Part shown: positions 1 through 8,653 of the stretch, piece after piece | Position numbering within the stretch: position 1 is the stretch's first letter | Layout: the number at the start of each line of letters is the position of its first letter | From: an uncultured Bacilli bacterium | Lineage (GTDB): Bacteria; Bacillota_I; Bacilli_A; RF39; UBA660 | DNA length: 64,000 nt | Reading direction: 5' to 3' | Assembly: GCA_910589375.1 (NCBI GenBank) | Contig: CAJUTK010000002.1 | Span: forward strand, 1-64,000 | Made by a program: the position numbers and the translations under genes | The notes under the pieces: generated by a model | Told to the model about the DNA's origin: nothing | Database searches by the model: none | Seen by the model: only the letters and a program-made list of their open reading frames with translations

Positions 1-1974
1 ACTGGTAAAATTCATAAAATTGGAGAAACTCATGATGGAGCTTCTCAAATGGACTGGATGGAACAAGAACAAGAACGTGGTATTACCATTACTTCAGCAG
101 CAACTACTGCTTACTGGGCTGGACATCGTTTAAACATTATCGATACTCCAGGTCACGTAGACTTTACTGTTGAAGTATCAAGATCACTTCGTGTACTAGA
201 TGGAGCAATCGCTCTACTTGACTCTCAAGCAGGTGTAGAACCACAAACAGAAACTGTTTGGCGTCAAGCTACTGAATTTAAAGTTCCAAGAATGTTCTTC
301 TGTAACAAGATGGATAAAATGGGAGCAAACTTTGAATACAGTTTATCTACCATTGATAGTCGTTTAGGTGTTAATGCAAAACCTATCCAATGGCCAATTG
401 GTGCGGAAAGTGAATTCAATGGAATTATTGACTTAGTTACTCGTACTGCTTACCATTATGATGGTGCGCAAGCAGAGGAACCAACTGTTATTGATATTCC
501 AGATGACTTAAAAGATATCGTTGAAACTAAGAGAACAGAATTAATTGAAGCTGTTGCTGAATTCGATGATGAATTAATGGAGAAATACTTAGAAGGAGAA
601 GAAGTAAGTGTAGATTTAATCAAACGTGCAATTCGTAAAGGTACACTTGCTGTTGAATTCTTCCCAGTATTATGTGGTACTGCATTAGGTAACACAGGTG
701 TTAAGTTAGCGCTTGATGCTGTTGTTGATTACCTACCAAGCCCAATTGATATTGAATCTATTAAAGGTGTAGACTTAAATGGAAATGAAATTGAAAGACA
801 TCCAAAAGATAGTGAACCATTTAGTGCCTTAGCATTCAAAATCATGACAGATCCATTTGTTGGACGTTTAACTTTCTTCAGAGTTTACTCTGGACATTTA
901 AGTAGTGGTTCTTACGTATTAAATGCTACTAAGAATTCAAAAGAAAGAATTGGTCGTATCTTATTGATGCACGCTAATAACCGTTCAGAAATTGCTGAAG
1001 TATGGACAGGAGATATCGCTGCTGCAGTAGGTTTAAAAAATACTACTACAGGAGATACTCTATGTGAAGAAAAGAGTGCTTGTATTTTGGAATCTATGGA
1101 ATTCCCAGAACCAGTTATCGAGTTAGCTGTTGAACCAAAATCAAAGGCTGACCAAGATAAGATGGCTTTAGCACTTCAAAAATTATCAGAAGAAGATCCA
1201 ACATTTAGAGCATCTACTAACCATGAAACTGGACAAACTATTATCGCTGGTATGGGTGAGTTACACTTAGATATCATCGTAGATAGAATGAAAAGAGAAT
1301 TTAATGTAGAAGCTAATATTGGTCAACCACAAGTTTCTTACCGTGAAACAATCACTCAAGCTGCTGAATGTGAAGGAAAATACATTAAGCAATCAGGTGG
1401 ACGTGGACAATATGGACATGTATGGATTAAATTTGAGCCAAATCCAGATAAAGGATATGAATTCGTTGATGCTGTTGTAGGTGGTGTCGTTCCTCGTGAA
1501 TACATTCCAGTAACAGATAAGGGATTACAAGATGCTTTAAAAACTGGTGTACTTGCTGGATACCCAATGGTAGATGTTAAAGCTACATTATTTGATGGTT
1601 CTTACCATGATGTAGACTCATCTGAAATGGCATTTAAAGTTGCTGCTTCTCTAGCACTTAAAGAGGCAAAGAATAAATGTAAACCAGTATTACTTGAGCC
1701 AATTATGAAAGTTCAAGTTATTGTTCCAGATGAATATTTAGGAAACGTAATGGGAGATATTACTTCTCGTCGTGGACGTCCAATGGGGCAAGAATCTCGT
1801 GGAAATGCCCTTGCAATTGACGCAATGGTACCACTTTCAGAAATGTTTGGATATGCTACAAGCTTACGTTCTAATACACAAGGACGTGGAAACTTCACAA
1901 TGGTATTTGACCATTACGAAGAAGTTCCAAAGAATATTGCTGATGAAATTATTAAGAAAAATGGCGGAAACTAG
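1..1974 (+). CDS. fusA: Elongation factor G (5' truncated by window edge)
   Basis: Translocation GTPase of the ribosome. The frame is open from base 1, so the start and about the first 35 residues, including the P-loop, lie outside; 657 codons are present against a family length near 692. Visible landmarks are the switch segment QERGITITSAAT, the G3 box DTPGHVDF, the G4 box NKMD, and a normal C-terminal end at NIADEIIKKNGGN. It sits 94 bases before tuf, the usual str-operon order, so rpsL and rpsG are expected upstream. The stop codon TAG lies at the top of a perfect hairpin (separate entry). Identification is secure. Confidence 0.97.
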   Translation, partial: TGKIHKIGETHDGASQMDWMEQEQERGITITSAATTAYWAGHRLNIIDTPGHVDFTVEVSRSLRVLDGAIALLDSQAGVEPQTETVWRQATEFKVPRMFFCNKMDKMGANFEYSLSTIDSRLGVNAKPIQWPIGAESEFNGIIDLVTRTAYHYDGAQAEEPTVIDIPDDLKDIVETKRTELIEAVAEFDDELMEKYLEGEEVSVDLIKRAIRKGTLAVEFFPVLCGTALGNTGVKLALDAVVDYLPSPIDIESIKGVDLNGNEIERHPKDSEPFSALAFKIMTDPFVGRLTFFRVYSGHLSSGSYVLNATKNSKERIGRILLMHANNRSEIAEVWTGDIAAAVGLKNTTTGDTLCEEKSACILESMEFPEPVIELAVEPKSKADQDKMALALQKLSEEDPTFRASTNHETGQTIIAGMGELHLDIIVDRMKREFNVEANIGQPQVSYRETITQAAECEGKYIKQSGGRGQYGHVWIKFEPNPDKGYEFVDAVVGGVVPREYIPVTDKGLQDALKTGVLAGYPMVDVKATLFDGSYHDVDSSEMAFKVAASLALKEAKNKCKPVLLEPIMKVQVIVPDEYLGNVMGDITSRRGRPMGQESRGNALAIDAMVPLSEMFGYATSLRSNTQGRGNFTMVFDHYEEVPKNIADEIIKKNGGN

Positions 1975-1987
1975 GACTCTAGTTTCC
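1966..1987 (+). other. Perfect hairpin over the fusA stop codon
   Basis: GGAAACTAG and CTAGTTTCC form a 9-bp perfect stem with a GACT loop; the first arm ends with the fusA TAG stop. No T-tract follows on the + strand, so it is not a classical terminator. It could be a processing site or an mRNA 3'-end stabiliser between fusA and tuf (inference). Confidence 0.5.
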
Positions 1988-2007
1988 CCATAAAATTAAA
2001 AAAACTA

Positions 2008-2036
2008 TTGCTATTTTAAAAGTAATTAGATATAAT
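2008..2036 (+). promoter_or_regulatory. tuf promoter
   Basis: TTGCTA, a 17-base spacer and TATAAT, 33 bases before the tuf start. This suggests tuf is transcribed independently as well as by read-through from fusA. Confidence 0.7.
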
Positions 2037-2068
2037 TATATTGTATGTAAATTAAGGAGGAAATAAAT

Positions 2069-3253
2069 ATGGCAAAAGCAAAATATGATCGTTCAAAACC
2101 ACATGTTAACATTGGTACAATTGGACACGTAGACCATGGTAAAACAACTTTAACAGCTGCTATTACCAATGTATTATCAAAAAAAGGATATGCTGACTTC
2201 GTAGATTATGCAAATATCGATAAAGCACCAGAAGAAAGAGAACGTGGTATTACTATTAATACTGCACACGTTGAATATCAAACAGATAAGAGACACTATG
2301 CACACGTTGACTGCCCAGGACATGCTGACTATGTTAAAAACATGATTACTGGTGCTGCTCAAATGGATGGAGCTATCTTAGTTATTGCTGCTACAGATGG
2401 ACCTATGGCTCAAACTCGTGAGCACATCTTATTATCACGTCAAGTTGGAGTACCTCGTATGGTTGTATTCATGAACAAATGTGATATGGTTGATGATGAA
2501 GAATTATTAGATTTAGTTGAAATGGAAATCCGTGAATTATTAAGTGAGTACGGATTTGATGGAGATAACACTCCAATTATTCGTGGATCTGCATTAAAAG
2601 CTCTTGAAGGAGATGCAGCTTACGAACAAAAAATCTTAGATTTAATGGATGCTGTAGATACTTGGATCGAAACTCCAGCAAGAGATACAGACAAACCATT
2701 CTTAATGCCAATCGAAGATGTTTTCACAATCACTGGTCGTGGAACTGTTGTTACAGGACGTGTTGAACGTGGACAATTAAAACTTAATGATGAAGTTGAA
2801 ATCGTTGGTTTAAAGGATACTAAGAAGACAGTTGTTACAGGAATTGAAATGTTCCGTAAACAATTAGACTATGCTGAATCAGGAGATAACGCTGGTGTAT
2901 TATTACGTGGTATTTCTCGTGAAGAAGTTGAACGTGGTCAAGTACTTGCTAAACCAGGAAGTGTTACACCTCATACTAAGTTTAAAGCACAAGTTTATGT
3001 TTTAAGCAAAGACGAGGGTGGACGTCATACACCATTCTTCTCAAATTATCGTCCTCAATTCTATTTCAGAACTACAGACGTTACTGGTGTTATTGAATTA
3101 CCAGAAGGTGTTGAGATGGTTATGCCTGGAGATAATGTTGAAATGACAGTTGAATTAATTGCTCCAATCGCTATCGAAAATGGAACTAAGTTCTCAATTC
3201 GTGAAGGTGGTAGAACAGTTGGTTCTGGTAACATTTCTGAAATTATTAAATAG
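2069..3253 (+). CDS. tuf: Elongation factor Tu
   Basis: Delivers aminoacyl-tRNA to the ribosome. At 394 residues it is full length. The G1 box GHVDHGKT, switch I RGITINTAHVEY, G3 DCPGHADY and G4 NKCD are all present, followed by the two beta-barrel domains with GRGTVVTGRVERG. The start is set by the strong ribosome site AAGGAGG about 8 bases before the ATG. It has its own promoter upstream and a strong terminator downstream. No second tuf copy lies in the window. Confidence 0.98.
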   Translation: MAKAKYDRSKPHVNIGTIGHVDHGKTTLTAAITNVLSKKGYADFVDYANIDKAPEERERGITINTAHVEYQTDKRHYAHVDCPGHADYVKNMITGAAQMDGAILVIAATDGPMAQTREHILLSRQVGVPRMVVFMNKCDMVDDEELLDLVEMEIRELLSEYGFDGDNTPIIRGSALKALEGDAAYEQKILDLMDAVDTWIETPARDTDKPFLMPIEDVFTITGRGTVVTGRVERGQLKLNDEVEIVGLKDTKKTVVTGIEMFRKQLDYAESGDNAGVLLRGISREEVERGQVLAKPGSVTPHTKFKAQVYVLSKDEGGRHTPFFSNYRPQFYFRTTDVTGVIELPEGVEMVMPGDNVEMTVELIAPIAIENGTKFSIREGGRTVGSGNISEIIK

Positions 3254-3268
3254 TAATGATGAAAATAG

Positions 3269-3298
3269 AAAAAGAGAATCTTCGGATTTTCTTTTTTT
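3269..3298 (+). terminator. tuf terminator
   Basis: An 11-bp stem (AAAAGAGAATC with GATTTTCTTTT, one G-T pair) closed by a TTCG tetraloop and followed by a T-run: a textbook intrinsic terminator. Confidence 0.9.
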
Positions 3299-3466
3299 AT
3301 ATGATAAAGATAATTGGTAGTGATGCTAATGGAACAATTAATTAAACAAATTTCTCTGTCCAAAGAAAAAGAGTATTTAATGGTAGAAAGGAAAAAAGTA
3401 GTTTAGAAAAAAATAGAAATCACAAATATAGAATCTATATTATTAGATTCTAAAGAAGTAGTGGAC

Positions 3467-3494
3467 ATAAAAAAACTCTAGATTTCTAGAGTTT
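3467..3494 (-). terminator. Terminator of the FemAB gene, probably bidirectional
   Basis: The AAACTCTAGA / TCTAGAGTTT palindrome overlaps the FemAB stop codon; on the minus strand it is followed by a T-run. A second small inverted repeat (GAATCTA..TAGATTC, 3431-3450) lies beside it. The rest of 3299-3466 shows no convincing gene. Confidence 0.75.
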
Positions 3495-4743
3495 ATTTTT
3501 TCATCATATTGCGTAATGGAGCTGTATTTCTATAGGCCATATAAAGAGGTCTACTAGTAATTAATTCTAAGTCACCAATATATTCTACTATATTAGAACC
3601 AAAACCTAGTCTAAAGTCATTAAGTCCTTTATATTTTTCTGGATCTTTTGGATCAACAATTCCACCTAAGTTGAACAACTCGTATCCTTCATTTCCATAT
3701 TTTTCCATTAGTTTCCAAATGAGTAAGTGTTTTGCATTCATCTTTTTATAAGTAGGCTCATATCCGTCCATTAAAAGGTATGCTTCATTTTTATATCTAA
3801 TTACCATAGCGCAAGCTAGAATAATTCCATCTGGATTTCTATGTAATAAGTTAGTAGCGGATACTAATTGATTTTTTAAGCCTGCCAGTTTATTATCTTC
3901 TGAAATTTTTCTTGAGATTAAAGTATTATTTGCATTTCCCTGTCTTTTAAATATTTCCTCTGTTACTTTAGAACATCTTATATTTTGAGCTTGTAATTGC
4001 TTTTGTACACTTATTAAATAAGCCTTTGTATCTAGTAGGGCAAAATAGATATCAACCATATTTCTTTTGCTATAATGTTCATAAACATCCTGAAAATATT
4101 TTAAATCTCTTGGATATTTATCTTTGGTCATTTTGTAGAAGAAAGATAAATTTTGGCTAGAGCCCTTATAGATTCTAACTCCATTTCTATCACTCATACG
4201 AATTTTTGTACGAAATTCTTTTCTAACTTTTTGAAACATGATAGAAGAATTTTTATCTAATGGGATAACTGCTTCAAATCTCGGTTTGATGGCTTCAAAA
4301 AAACGATTATATCCTAAATGATAATATCCAATTTTCTTTAAAAACTTAAATTTTTTGTCGTAATCTGGTAAATCGATTATTTCTGTTCCATTATTTTTAG
4401 TAATGGATTTTCTAATGATAGGCGCGATTTTAATTGCCATAACACTTTTCTTTTTTAAAAACTTTTTGATTTGCTTAGAAAATGTTTTTACTAAATTTTC
4501 ATCTTGATAATCAACTAAATATCCTCTAGGAGCATAGGCGTATTGAAATTTACCAAGTAACTCTACAAGAATTAAAGAAGCTGCTAGTATATTATCATTA
4601 TCATCAACCATACCTAAATAAAATGTATCATAGTTCTGTTTATTCATTACCATAGCGTATTCAGGTGTTTGAAAAACAGAAGAAATAGGATAGTTGTTAG
4701 CAAATGCTTGAAATTCTTCATTTGTTAGTTCCTTTAATTTCAT
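3493..4743 (-). CDS. FemAB-family peptidoglycan bridge aminoacyltransferase (first copy)
   Basis: Fem transferases add amino acids from aminoacyl-tRNA to the lipid II stem peptide on the cytoplasmic side. This 416-residue protein shows the family's twin GNAT-like organisation: an early YAYAPRGYLVDY segment, a basic KVRKEFRTKIRMS stretch, a central helical arm around residues 230-290, and a late EGYELFNLGGI segment typical of the second lobe. Length matches FemA/FemX. It has a clear ribosome site (AAAGGAGG) and its own minus-strand promoter. A second divergent copy lies at 14212-15465, so the cell may build a bridge of at least two steps. Which residue each adds cannot be read from sequence. 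Confidence 0.85.
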   Translation of the reverse strand: MKLKELTNEEFQAFANNYPISSVFQTPEYAMVMNKQNYDTFYLGMVDDNDNILAASLILVELLGKFQYAYAPRGYLVDYQDENLVKTFSKQIKKFLKKKSVMAIKIAPIIRKSITKNNGTEIIDLPDYDKKFKFLKKIGYYHLGYNRFFEAIKPRFEAVIPLDKNSSIMFQKVRKEFRTKIRMSDRNGVRIYKGSSQNLSFFYKMTKDKYPRDLKYFQDVYEHYSKRNMVDIYFALLDTKAYLISVQKQLQAQNIRCSKVTEEIFKRQGNANNTLISRKISEDNKLAGLKNQLVSATNLLHRNPDGIILACAMVIRYKNEAYLLMDGYEPTYKKMNAKHLLIWKLMEKYGNEGYELFNLGGIVDPKDPEKYKGLNDFRLGFGSNIVEYIGDLELITSRPLYMAYRNTAPLRNMMKK

Positions 4744-4771
4744 AGTATCCTCCTTTTTTCATTAGTATTAA

Positions 4772-4800
4772 ATTATATCATAAAAATAATAATTTGTCAC
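4772..4800 (-). promoter_or_regulatory. Promoter of the first FemAB gene
   Basis: On the minus strand GTGACA, 17 bases, TATAAT, followed by AAAGGAGG and the start codon. Confidence 0.65.
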
Positions 4801-4853
4801 TTTTTTGTATTAATGTGGCAAAAAAAGGGAATAATAAATGCAGGGATAACGTA

Positions 4854-4883
4854 TTTACAATACCTATAATTTTATGTTATAAT
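4854..4883 (+). promoter_or_regulatory. Promoter of the prepilin/DUF285 gene
   Basis: TTTACA, 18-base spacer, TATAAT, 33 bases before the ATG at 4917; AGGAGG at 4904-4909 sets the start. Confidence 0.65.
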
Positions 4884-4916
4884 TCCTTATAGTATAGGAT
4901 ACTAGGAGGTATATCT

Positions 4917-6803
4917 ATGTATAAGAAAAAAAGTGAAGGATTTACATTAATTGAATTGCTAGCAGTAATCGCGTTATTGGCGCTTGTAGCTTTAATAGCT
5001 TATCCTATTGTTATTAATTCAGTTAAAAAAACGGGAAAGAAATTATCTAAAGAACAAATTAATAATATTGAGGACGCAGCCAGAGATTATGCAATTAAAC
5101 ATGGACCAGAGGAGTGCAGTTGCATTTCAATCGAGGATTTACAAACTGGAGGATATTTGGATAAAGGAAAAATATCAGATCCAGATACTGGGGAACAATT
5201 AAATGGTTATGTTACTATCGAATGGGTAGAGTCTCAAAGCCAATATAGTTATAAATATGGAGAAAATTGCAATTGCTCTGGTACTTCTGTTGGAGGACAA
5301 ATTCAATTAGTTTTAAGTGTTGATCCTGGAGTTATTAAAGAATCTGGATGGGCAACTTCTACTTTTGATGTTAATGTAAGAGGTAAAAATATAACTGGAT
5401 ATTCGTATTGTATATCAAGTACAGGTGAGTGTACTCCAAATACAAAAGTAATTGGAACAAAAGGAACAATACCTATAACAAAAGATGGAACCAATTATGT
5501 ATGTGCACAAGGAACAAATGGTGGTGGAGACGGATCAGTTGTATGTAAAACTTATAAGTTAGATATTTCAGGACCTGTATTTGCGTCAGAGTCTGTATAC
5601 TTTGATAACTATGGGAAAACTGAGGATTATGTAAATGTGAATTATGGAACAGTACGCTGTGATAAGACAATTAGTCAATTAACATCAAATACAAATAAAG
5701 TTAATTGTACTGTAACTAGTGTCAATGGTAAAAAGACAGAAAAAGAATTAAATTTTATACCTAATACATTAAAAGCTGATGTTTCTGTAACTAGCTCTGA
5801 TACTACTTTTTTAGGAGGAAGTTTAAAAAGAAATAAAGTAAAAGGAATACATATAGTAAATCATAAAAATATACCAAGCGATGCTACTAGTTGGGATGTG
5901 TCACATCACCAAAATGGAAGTGTTATGGCATGGTATGGTGCACCTGATTCTAATGGATTATATGATGTATATATTGGTCAAAATGGTGGTGTAGTAGCAA
6001 GAAGCGGGGATTATTTATTTTCTTATTTTAATCATGCTACAACAGTGGATGTACAAAAATTAGACACTAGTAGAGTATCTAGTATGTTATTGATGTTTTA
6101 TGATAGTCAAGCCCCGATATTAGATGTAAGTAATTTTGATACAAGTAAAGTAACAACTATGTATGGTATGTTTTCTAATGCTAAAGCAAGAACATTAAAT
6201 CTAAGTAATTTTGATACAAGCAAAGTCACGAATATGGCCCATATGTTTAATGGAAGTGAAGCTACAACGCTAAATCTAAGTAATTTTGATACAAGCAAAG
6301 TAACAACTATGTATGCTATGTTTCATCAAAGTCAAGCTCAAACATTAAATTTAAGTAATTTTGATACAAGTAATGTGACGAATATGGAGCGTATGTTTTT
6401 TAATAGTAAAGCAACAACAATAGATGTAAGTAATTTTGATACAAGTAAAATAACAACTATGTATGCTATGTTTTATCAAAGCCAAGCTCAGACATTAAAT
6501 TTAAGTAGTTTTGATACAAGCAAAGTAACAAATATGGAGCATTTATTTAATAAATGCCAAGCAACAACAATAGATGTAAGTAATTTTGATACAAGTAAAG
6601 TAACAACTATGTATGCCATGTTTAATCAAAGTCAAGCATTAATATTAGATTTAAGCAGTTTTGATACAAGCAGTGTAACGAATATGGATTCTATTTTCAA
6701 CGCTGCTAGAACTACAACAGGTTATGCTAGAACACAAGCTGATGCTGATAAATTTAATAGCTCTATTGGTAAACCATCTACATTAACATTTACTATTAAA
6801 TAA
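4917..6803 (+). CDS. Prepilin-like surface protein with DUF285-type repeats
   Basis: A 628-residue chimera. Residues 1-40 are a type IV prepilin/pseudopilin signal: a short basic lead, then G-FTLIELLAVIALLALVAL, with the Glu at +5 after the Gly-Phe cleavage site. Residues 40-125 match the small prepilin-like protein at 12877-13236 closely, including LSKEQI and the paired CSC/CNC cysteines. A middle part (about 130-290) has Cys pairs such as YCISSTGEC and looks Ig-like. Residues 377-601 are nine tandem 25-residue units of the LSNFDTSKVTNM type (DUF285, common in Mycoplasma and BspA-like surface proteins). Likely exported and surface displayed. No pilus ATPase or prepilin peptidase is in the window. 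Confidence 0.85.
   Translation: MYKKKSEGFTLIELLAVIALLALVALIAYPIVINSVKKTGKKLSKEQINNIEDAARDYAIKHGPEECSCISIEDLQTGGYLDKGKISDPDTGEQLNGYVTIEWVESQSQYSYKYGENCNCSGTSVGGQIQLVLSVDPGVIKESGWATSTFDVNVRGKNITGYSYCISSTGECTPNTKVIGTKGTIPITKDGTNYVCAQGTNGGGDGSVVCKTYKLDISGPVFASESVYFDNYGKTEDYVNVNYGTVRCDKTISQLTSNTNKVNCTVTSVNGKKTEKELNFIPNTLKADVSVTSSDTTFLGGSLKRNKVKGIHIVNHKNIPSDATSWDVSHHQNGSVMAWYGAPDSNGLYDVYIGQNGGVVARSGDYLFSYFNHATTVDVQKLDTSRVSSMLLMFYDSQAPILDVSNFDTSKVTTMYGMFSNAKARTLNLSNFDTSKVTNMAHMFNGSEATTLNLSNFDTSKVTTMYAMFHQSQAQTLNLSNFDTSNVTNMERMFFNSKATTIDVSNFDTSKITTMYAMFYQSQAQTLNLSSFDTSKVTNMEHLFNKCQATTIDVSNFDTSKVTTMYAMFNQSQALILDLSSFDTSSVTNMDSIFNAARTTTGYARTQADADKFNSSIGKPSTLTFTIK
6045..6719 (+). repeat. Nine in-frame 75-bp coding repeats
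   Basis: Nine contiguous 25-codon units within the prepilin/DUF285 gene. From the second unit on, units with TTMYxMF alternate with units with TNM, giving a 150-bp higher-order period. DNA conservation between alternate units is high, for example gtaagtaattttgatacaag recurs. This is a good substrate for slippage or recombination. Confidence 0.9.
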
Positions 6804-6836
6804 ATTGTGAAAAGAAAATGATAGGAGAGACGTTAT

Positions 6837-7433
6837 ATGAAAAATAGAATAGTATTAGCATTAGCAATCTTACTGTTAGTGATTCCAGTAGGTTGTGGAA
6901 AAAAGAAAGAGAATTTAACAGATGCTCAAAAGTTTGCTAAAGAGTACACAAATGTGTCAGAGGATAATGTATTTGTATATAGTACAGTGGATGAAATCAT
7001 AGATATTTTAGAAAGTGGTACAGGGATTATTTATTTAGGATCTAAAGATAATATATGGTCACAGGCATATGTAAAATACTTAAATGAAGTTGCAAAAGAA
7101 GTAGGAATAGAGAAAGTATACTATTTAGATATTATAGAAGTACAAAAAAACAATACTGATAAATATTTAAAAATAGTAGAATCTGTAAAAGATTATCTAC
7201 AATATGACGATAATGGTGAAAGGGTAATTTCGGTTCCAACTGTAATTGGAATGAACAAGGGATTTGTAGTAGGATTTAATGATGAAACTGCATGGAATAC
7301 AAAAGGATATAGTAAGCCAGAAGAATATTGGAAAGAAGAAGAAATTTCAAAGTTAAAAAACAGATTAAGCGAAATGGCTAATGCAACGAAGTTTTGCATA
7401 GATTGTAATGAGGTCAATAATCCAGAAATTTAA
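6837..7433 (+). CDS. Lipoprotein with thioredoxin-like fold
   Basis: 198 residues with an N-terminal signal and lipobox (VIPVGC, Cys20), so probably lipid-anchored outside the membrane. The body reads like a thioredoxin-like domain of the bacteriocin/competence accessory type: a strand GIIYLGSK, a helix with YVKYLNEVAKE, a strand VYYLDI, and a cis-Pro-like VPTVIGM. The usual CxxC after the first strand is replaced (DNIW). A CxxC (CIDC, about 187-190) instead stands near the C-terminus. It starts 33 bases after the prepilin/DUF285 gene, probably in the same transcript, so a role in handling its Cys pairs is possible but unproven. Confidence 0.65.
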   Translation: MKNRIVLALAILLLVIPVGCGKKKENLTDAQKFAKEYTNVSEDNVFVYSTVDEIIDILESGTGIIYLGSKDNIWSQAYVKYLNEVAKEVGIEKVYYLDIIEVQKNNTDKYLKIVESVKDYLQYDDNGERVISVPTVIGMNKGFVVGFNDETAWNTKGYSKPEEYWKEEEISKLKNRLSEMANATKFCIDCNEVNNPEI

Positions 7434-7436
7434 ATT

Positions 7437-7466
7437 AAAAAGTCCACCAATAAGGTGGCTTTTTTA
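7437..7466 (+). terminator. Terminator after the lipoprotein gene
   Basis: AAAAAG-T-CCACC / GGTGGCTTTTTT stem with a five-base loop and T-run. Confidence 0.85.
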
Positions 7467-7532
7467 GTATAAAAAAGATTTCTCATGAAATCTACGAGAA
7501 ACCTTATACTTTGAATAAACGTTGATGAATTC

Positions 7533-7697
7533 TTATTTTTTTCTTTGTTTATAACTATTGCACATAGTAGATTCTTTATCTTCGTTATGTCCGCAATTAC
7601 ATACTTTAATTTCTTTTAAATTGCATACACAATCATCACAATTACAATGCTTGCAGTCAAATACGTTACATTCGATTTTTTGTGTTTTGTTTTCCAT
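7533..7697 (-). CDS. Small cysteine-rich protein (DUF1540-like)
   Basis: A 54-residue protein with nine cysteines: an IEC-NVFDC-KHC-NC-DDCVC cluster, then IKVCNC and a final TMC. The spacing and the I-x-V core resemble DUF1540, a small presumably metal-binding domain of spore formers and other Firmicutes. The start ATG at 7697 follows GGTGATAGA, the ribosome site style used by many genes here. It lies alone on the minus strand between rightward genes. The function of the family is unknown; metal binding is inferred from the cysteines only. Confidence 0.65.
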   Translation of the reverse strand: MENKTQKIECNVFDCKHCNCDDCVCNLKEIKVCNCGHNEDKESTMCNSYKQRKK

Positions 7698-7762
7698 TCT
7701 ATCACCCATTTATATTTTTAGCATATTTTAATAATTTATACATATAGTATAGTGGTGATAAA

Positions 7763-8653
7763 ATGGACAAGGTAAAAATCGGAATACCAAGAGGAATACA
7801 CTACTATTATTCTGGAATATTTTGGAAATATTTTTTTAAAAAATGTAATATTGATGTCATTTATAGTTCGAAAACGACTCATGAAATCTTAGAAATAGGT
7901 AAGTCTTTAGCGCCCGATGAAATGTGTCTTAGTATGAAAGTTTATTTAGGTCATATTTCTTCTTTGGAGGGAAAATGTGATTATATTTTAATACCAAGAA
8001 TAGATAGATTTGATAATTATAATCAAACCTGTACAAATTTTTTAGCAATTTATGATCTTGCTAATCACTATTTTAAAACTCCATTATTAAATTATAATAT
8101 TGATAATAAAAATCATTTATTAGATGGATTAATTGAAATAGGGGAAGTACTTCATCTTTCTAAAATGAAAGTGATAGAAGCTTATGAATATGCATGCCTA
8201 AAGGAAAGAGAATGGAGAAAAAGTAAAAATGAGGAACAAAAGAGAATTTTAAATGGAAAAGATAAAAAAGTTCTAATTGTTTCCCACGCTTATAATATTC
8301 ATGATGATTTTATTGGTGGATCTATCTCTAGTATGCTAGAACAAAATAAAATTAAAGTAGTTTATAGTAATTATTTTTTACCCGAAGAAACAAGTAAGAT
8401 GTCAGAAAAATTGTCTAAAAGTTTATATTGGAAATATAGTAAAGAAAGTATTGGAGCAATTCCTTTATGTGAAAAGGTAAATGGAATTATATTTTTATCC
8501 ACTTTTCCATGTGGGTTAGATTCTTTAGTGCATGAGTTAATGATTCGAAAGATGGAAAAACCATATTTAAATCTTGTTATAGATGATTTATCTTCTATGA
8601 CTGGGATAGAAACTAGAATAGAAAGTTTTGTTGATTTAATTGAGCAAGGTTAG
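7763..8653 (+). CDS. 2-hydroxyacyl-CoA dehydratase-like protein (DUF2229 type), first half
   Basis: 296 residues resembling the N-terminal part of acyl-CoA dehydratase activase-related (DUF2229/HgdB-like) proteins: IGIPRGIHYYYSGIFWKYFF at the start, then LAPDEMCLSMKVYLGH with the conserved Cys and YILIPRI. Late motifs PCGLDSLVHELM and YLNLVIDD are shared with the same superfamily, where cysteines bind Fe-S clusters. It overlaps the next gene by 14 bases and forms an operon with a matching half and a BadF-type ATPase. In many Firmicutes these parts are one very long polypeptide. No substrate can be assigned. Confidence 0.75.
   Translation: MDKVKIGIPRGIHYYYSGIFWKYFFKKCNIDVIYSSKTTHEILEIGKSLAPDEMCLSMKVYLGHISSLEGKCDYILIPRIDRFDNYNQTCTNFLAIYDLANHYFKTPLLNYNIDNKNHLLDGLIEIGEVLHLSKMKVIEAYEYACLKEREWRKSKNEEQKRILNGKDKKVLIVSHAYNIHDDFIGGSISSMLEQNKIKVVYSNYFLPEETSKMSEKLSKSLYWKYSKESIGAIPLCEKVNGIIFLSTFPCGLDSLVHELMIRKMEKPYLNLVIDDLSSMTGIETRIESFVDLIEQG

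Noticed and set aside
3329..3406. A 25-codon reading frame after tuf (ATG 3329)
   Set aside because: No good ribosome site, no family and no promoter; expected by chance in AT-rich DNA.
6045..6719. Repeats as a CRISPR array or minisatellite
   Set aside because: The units are contiguous, 75 bp, in frame and encode a conserved protein repeat; there are no unique spacers.
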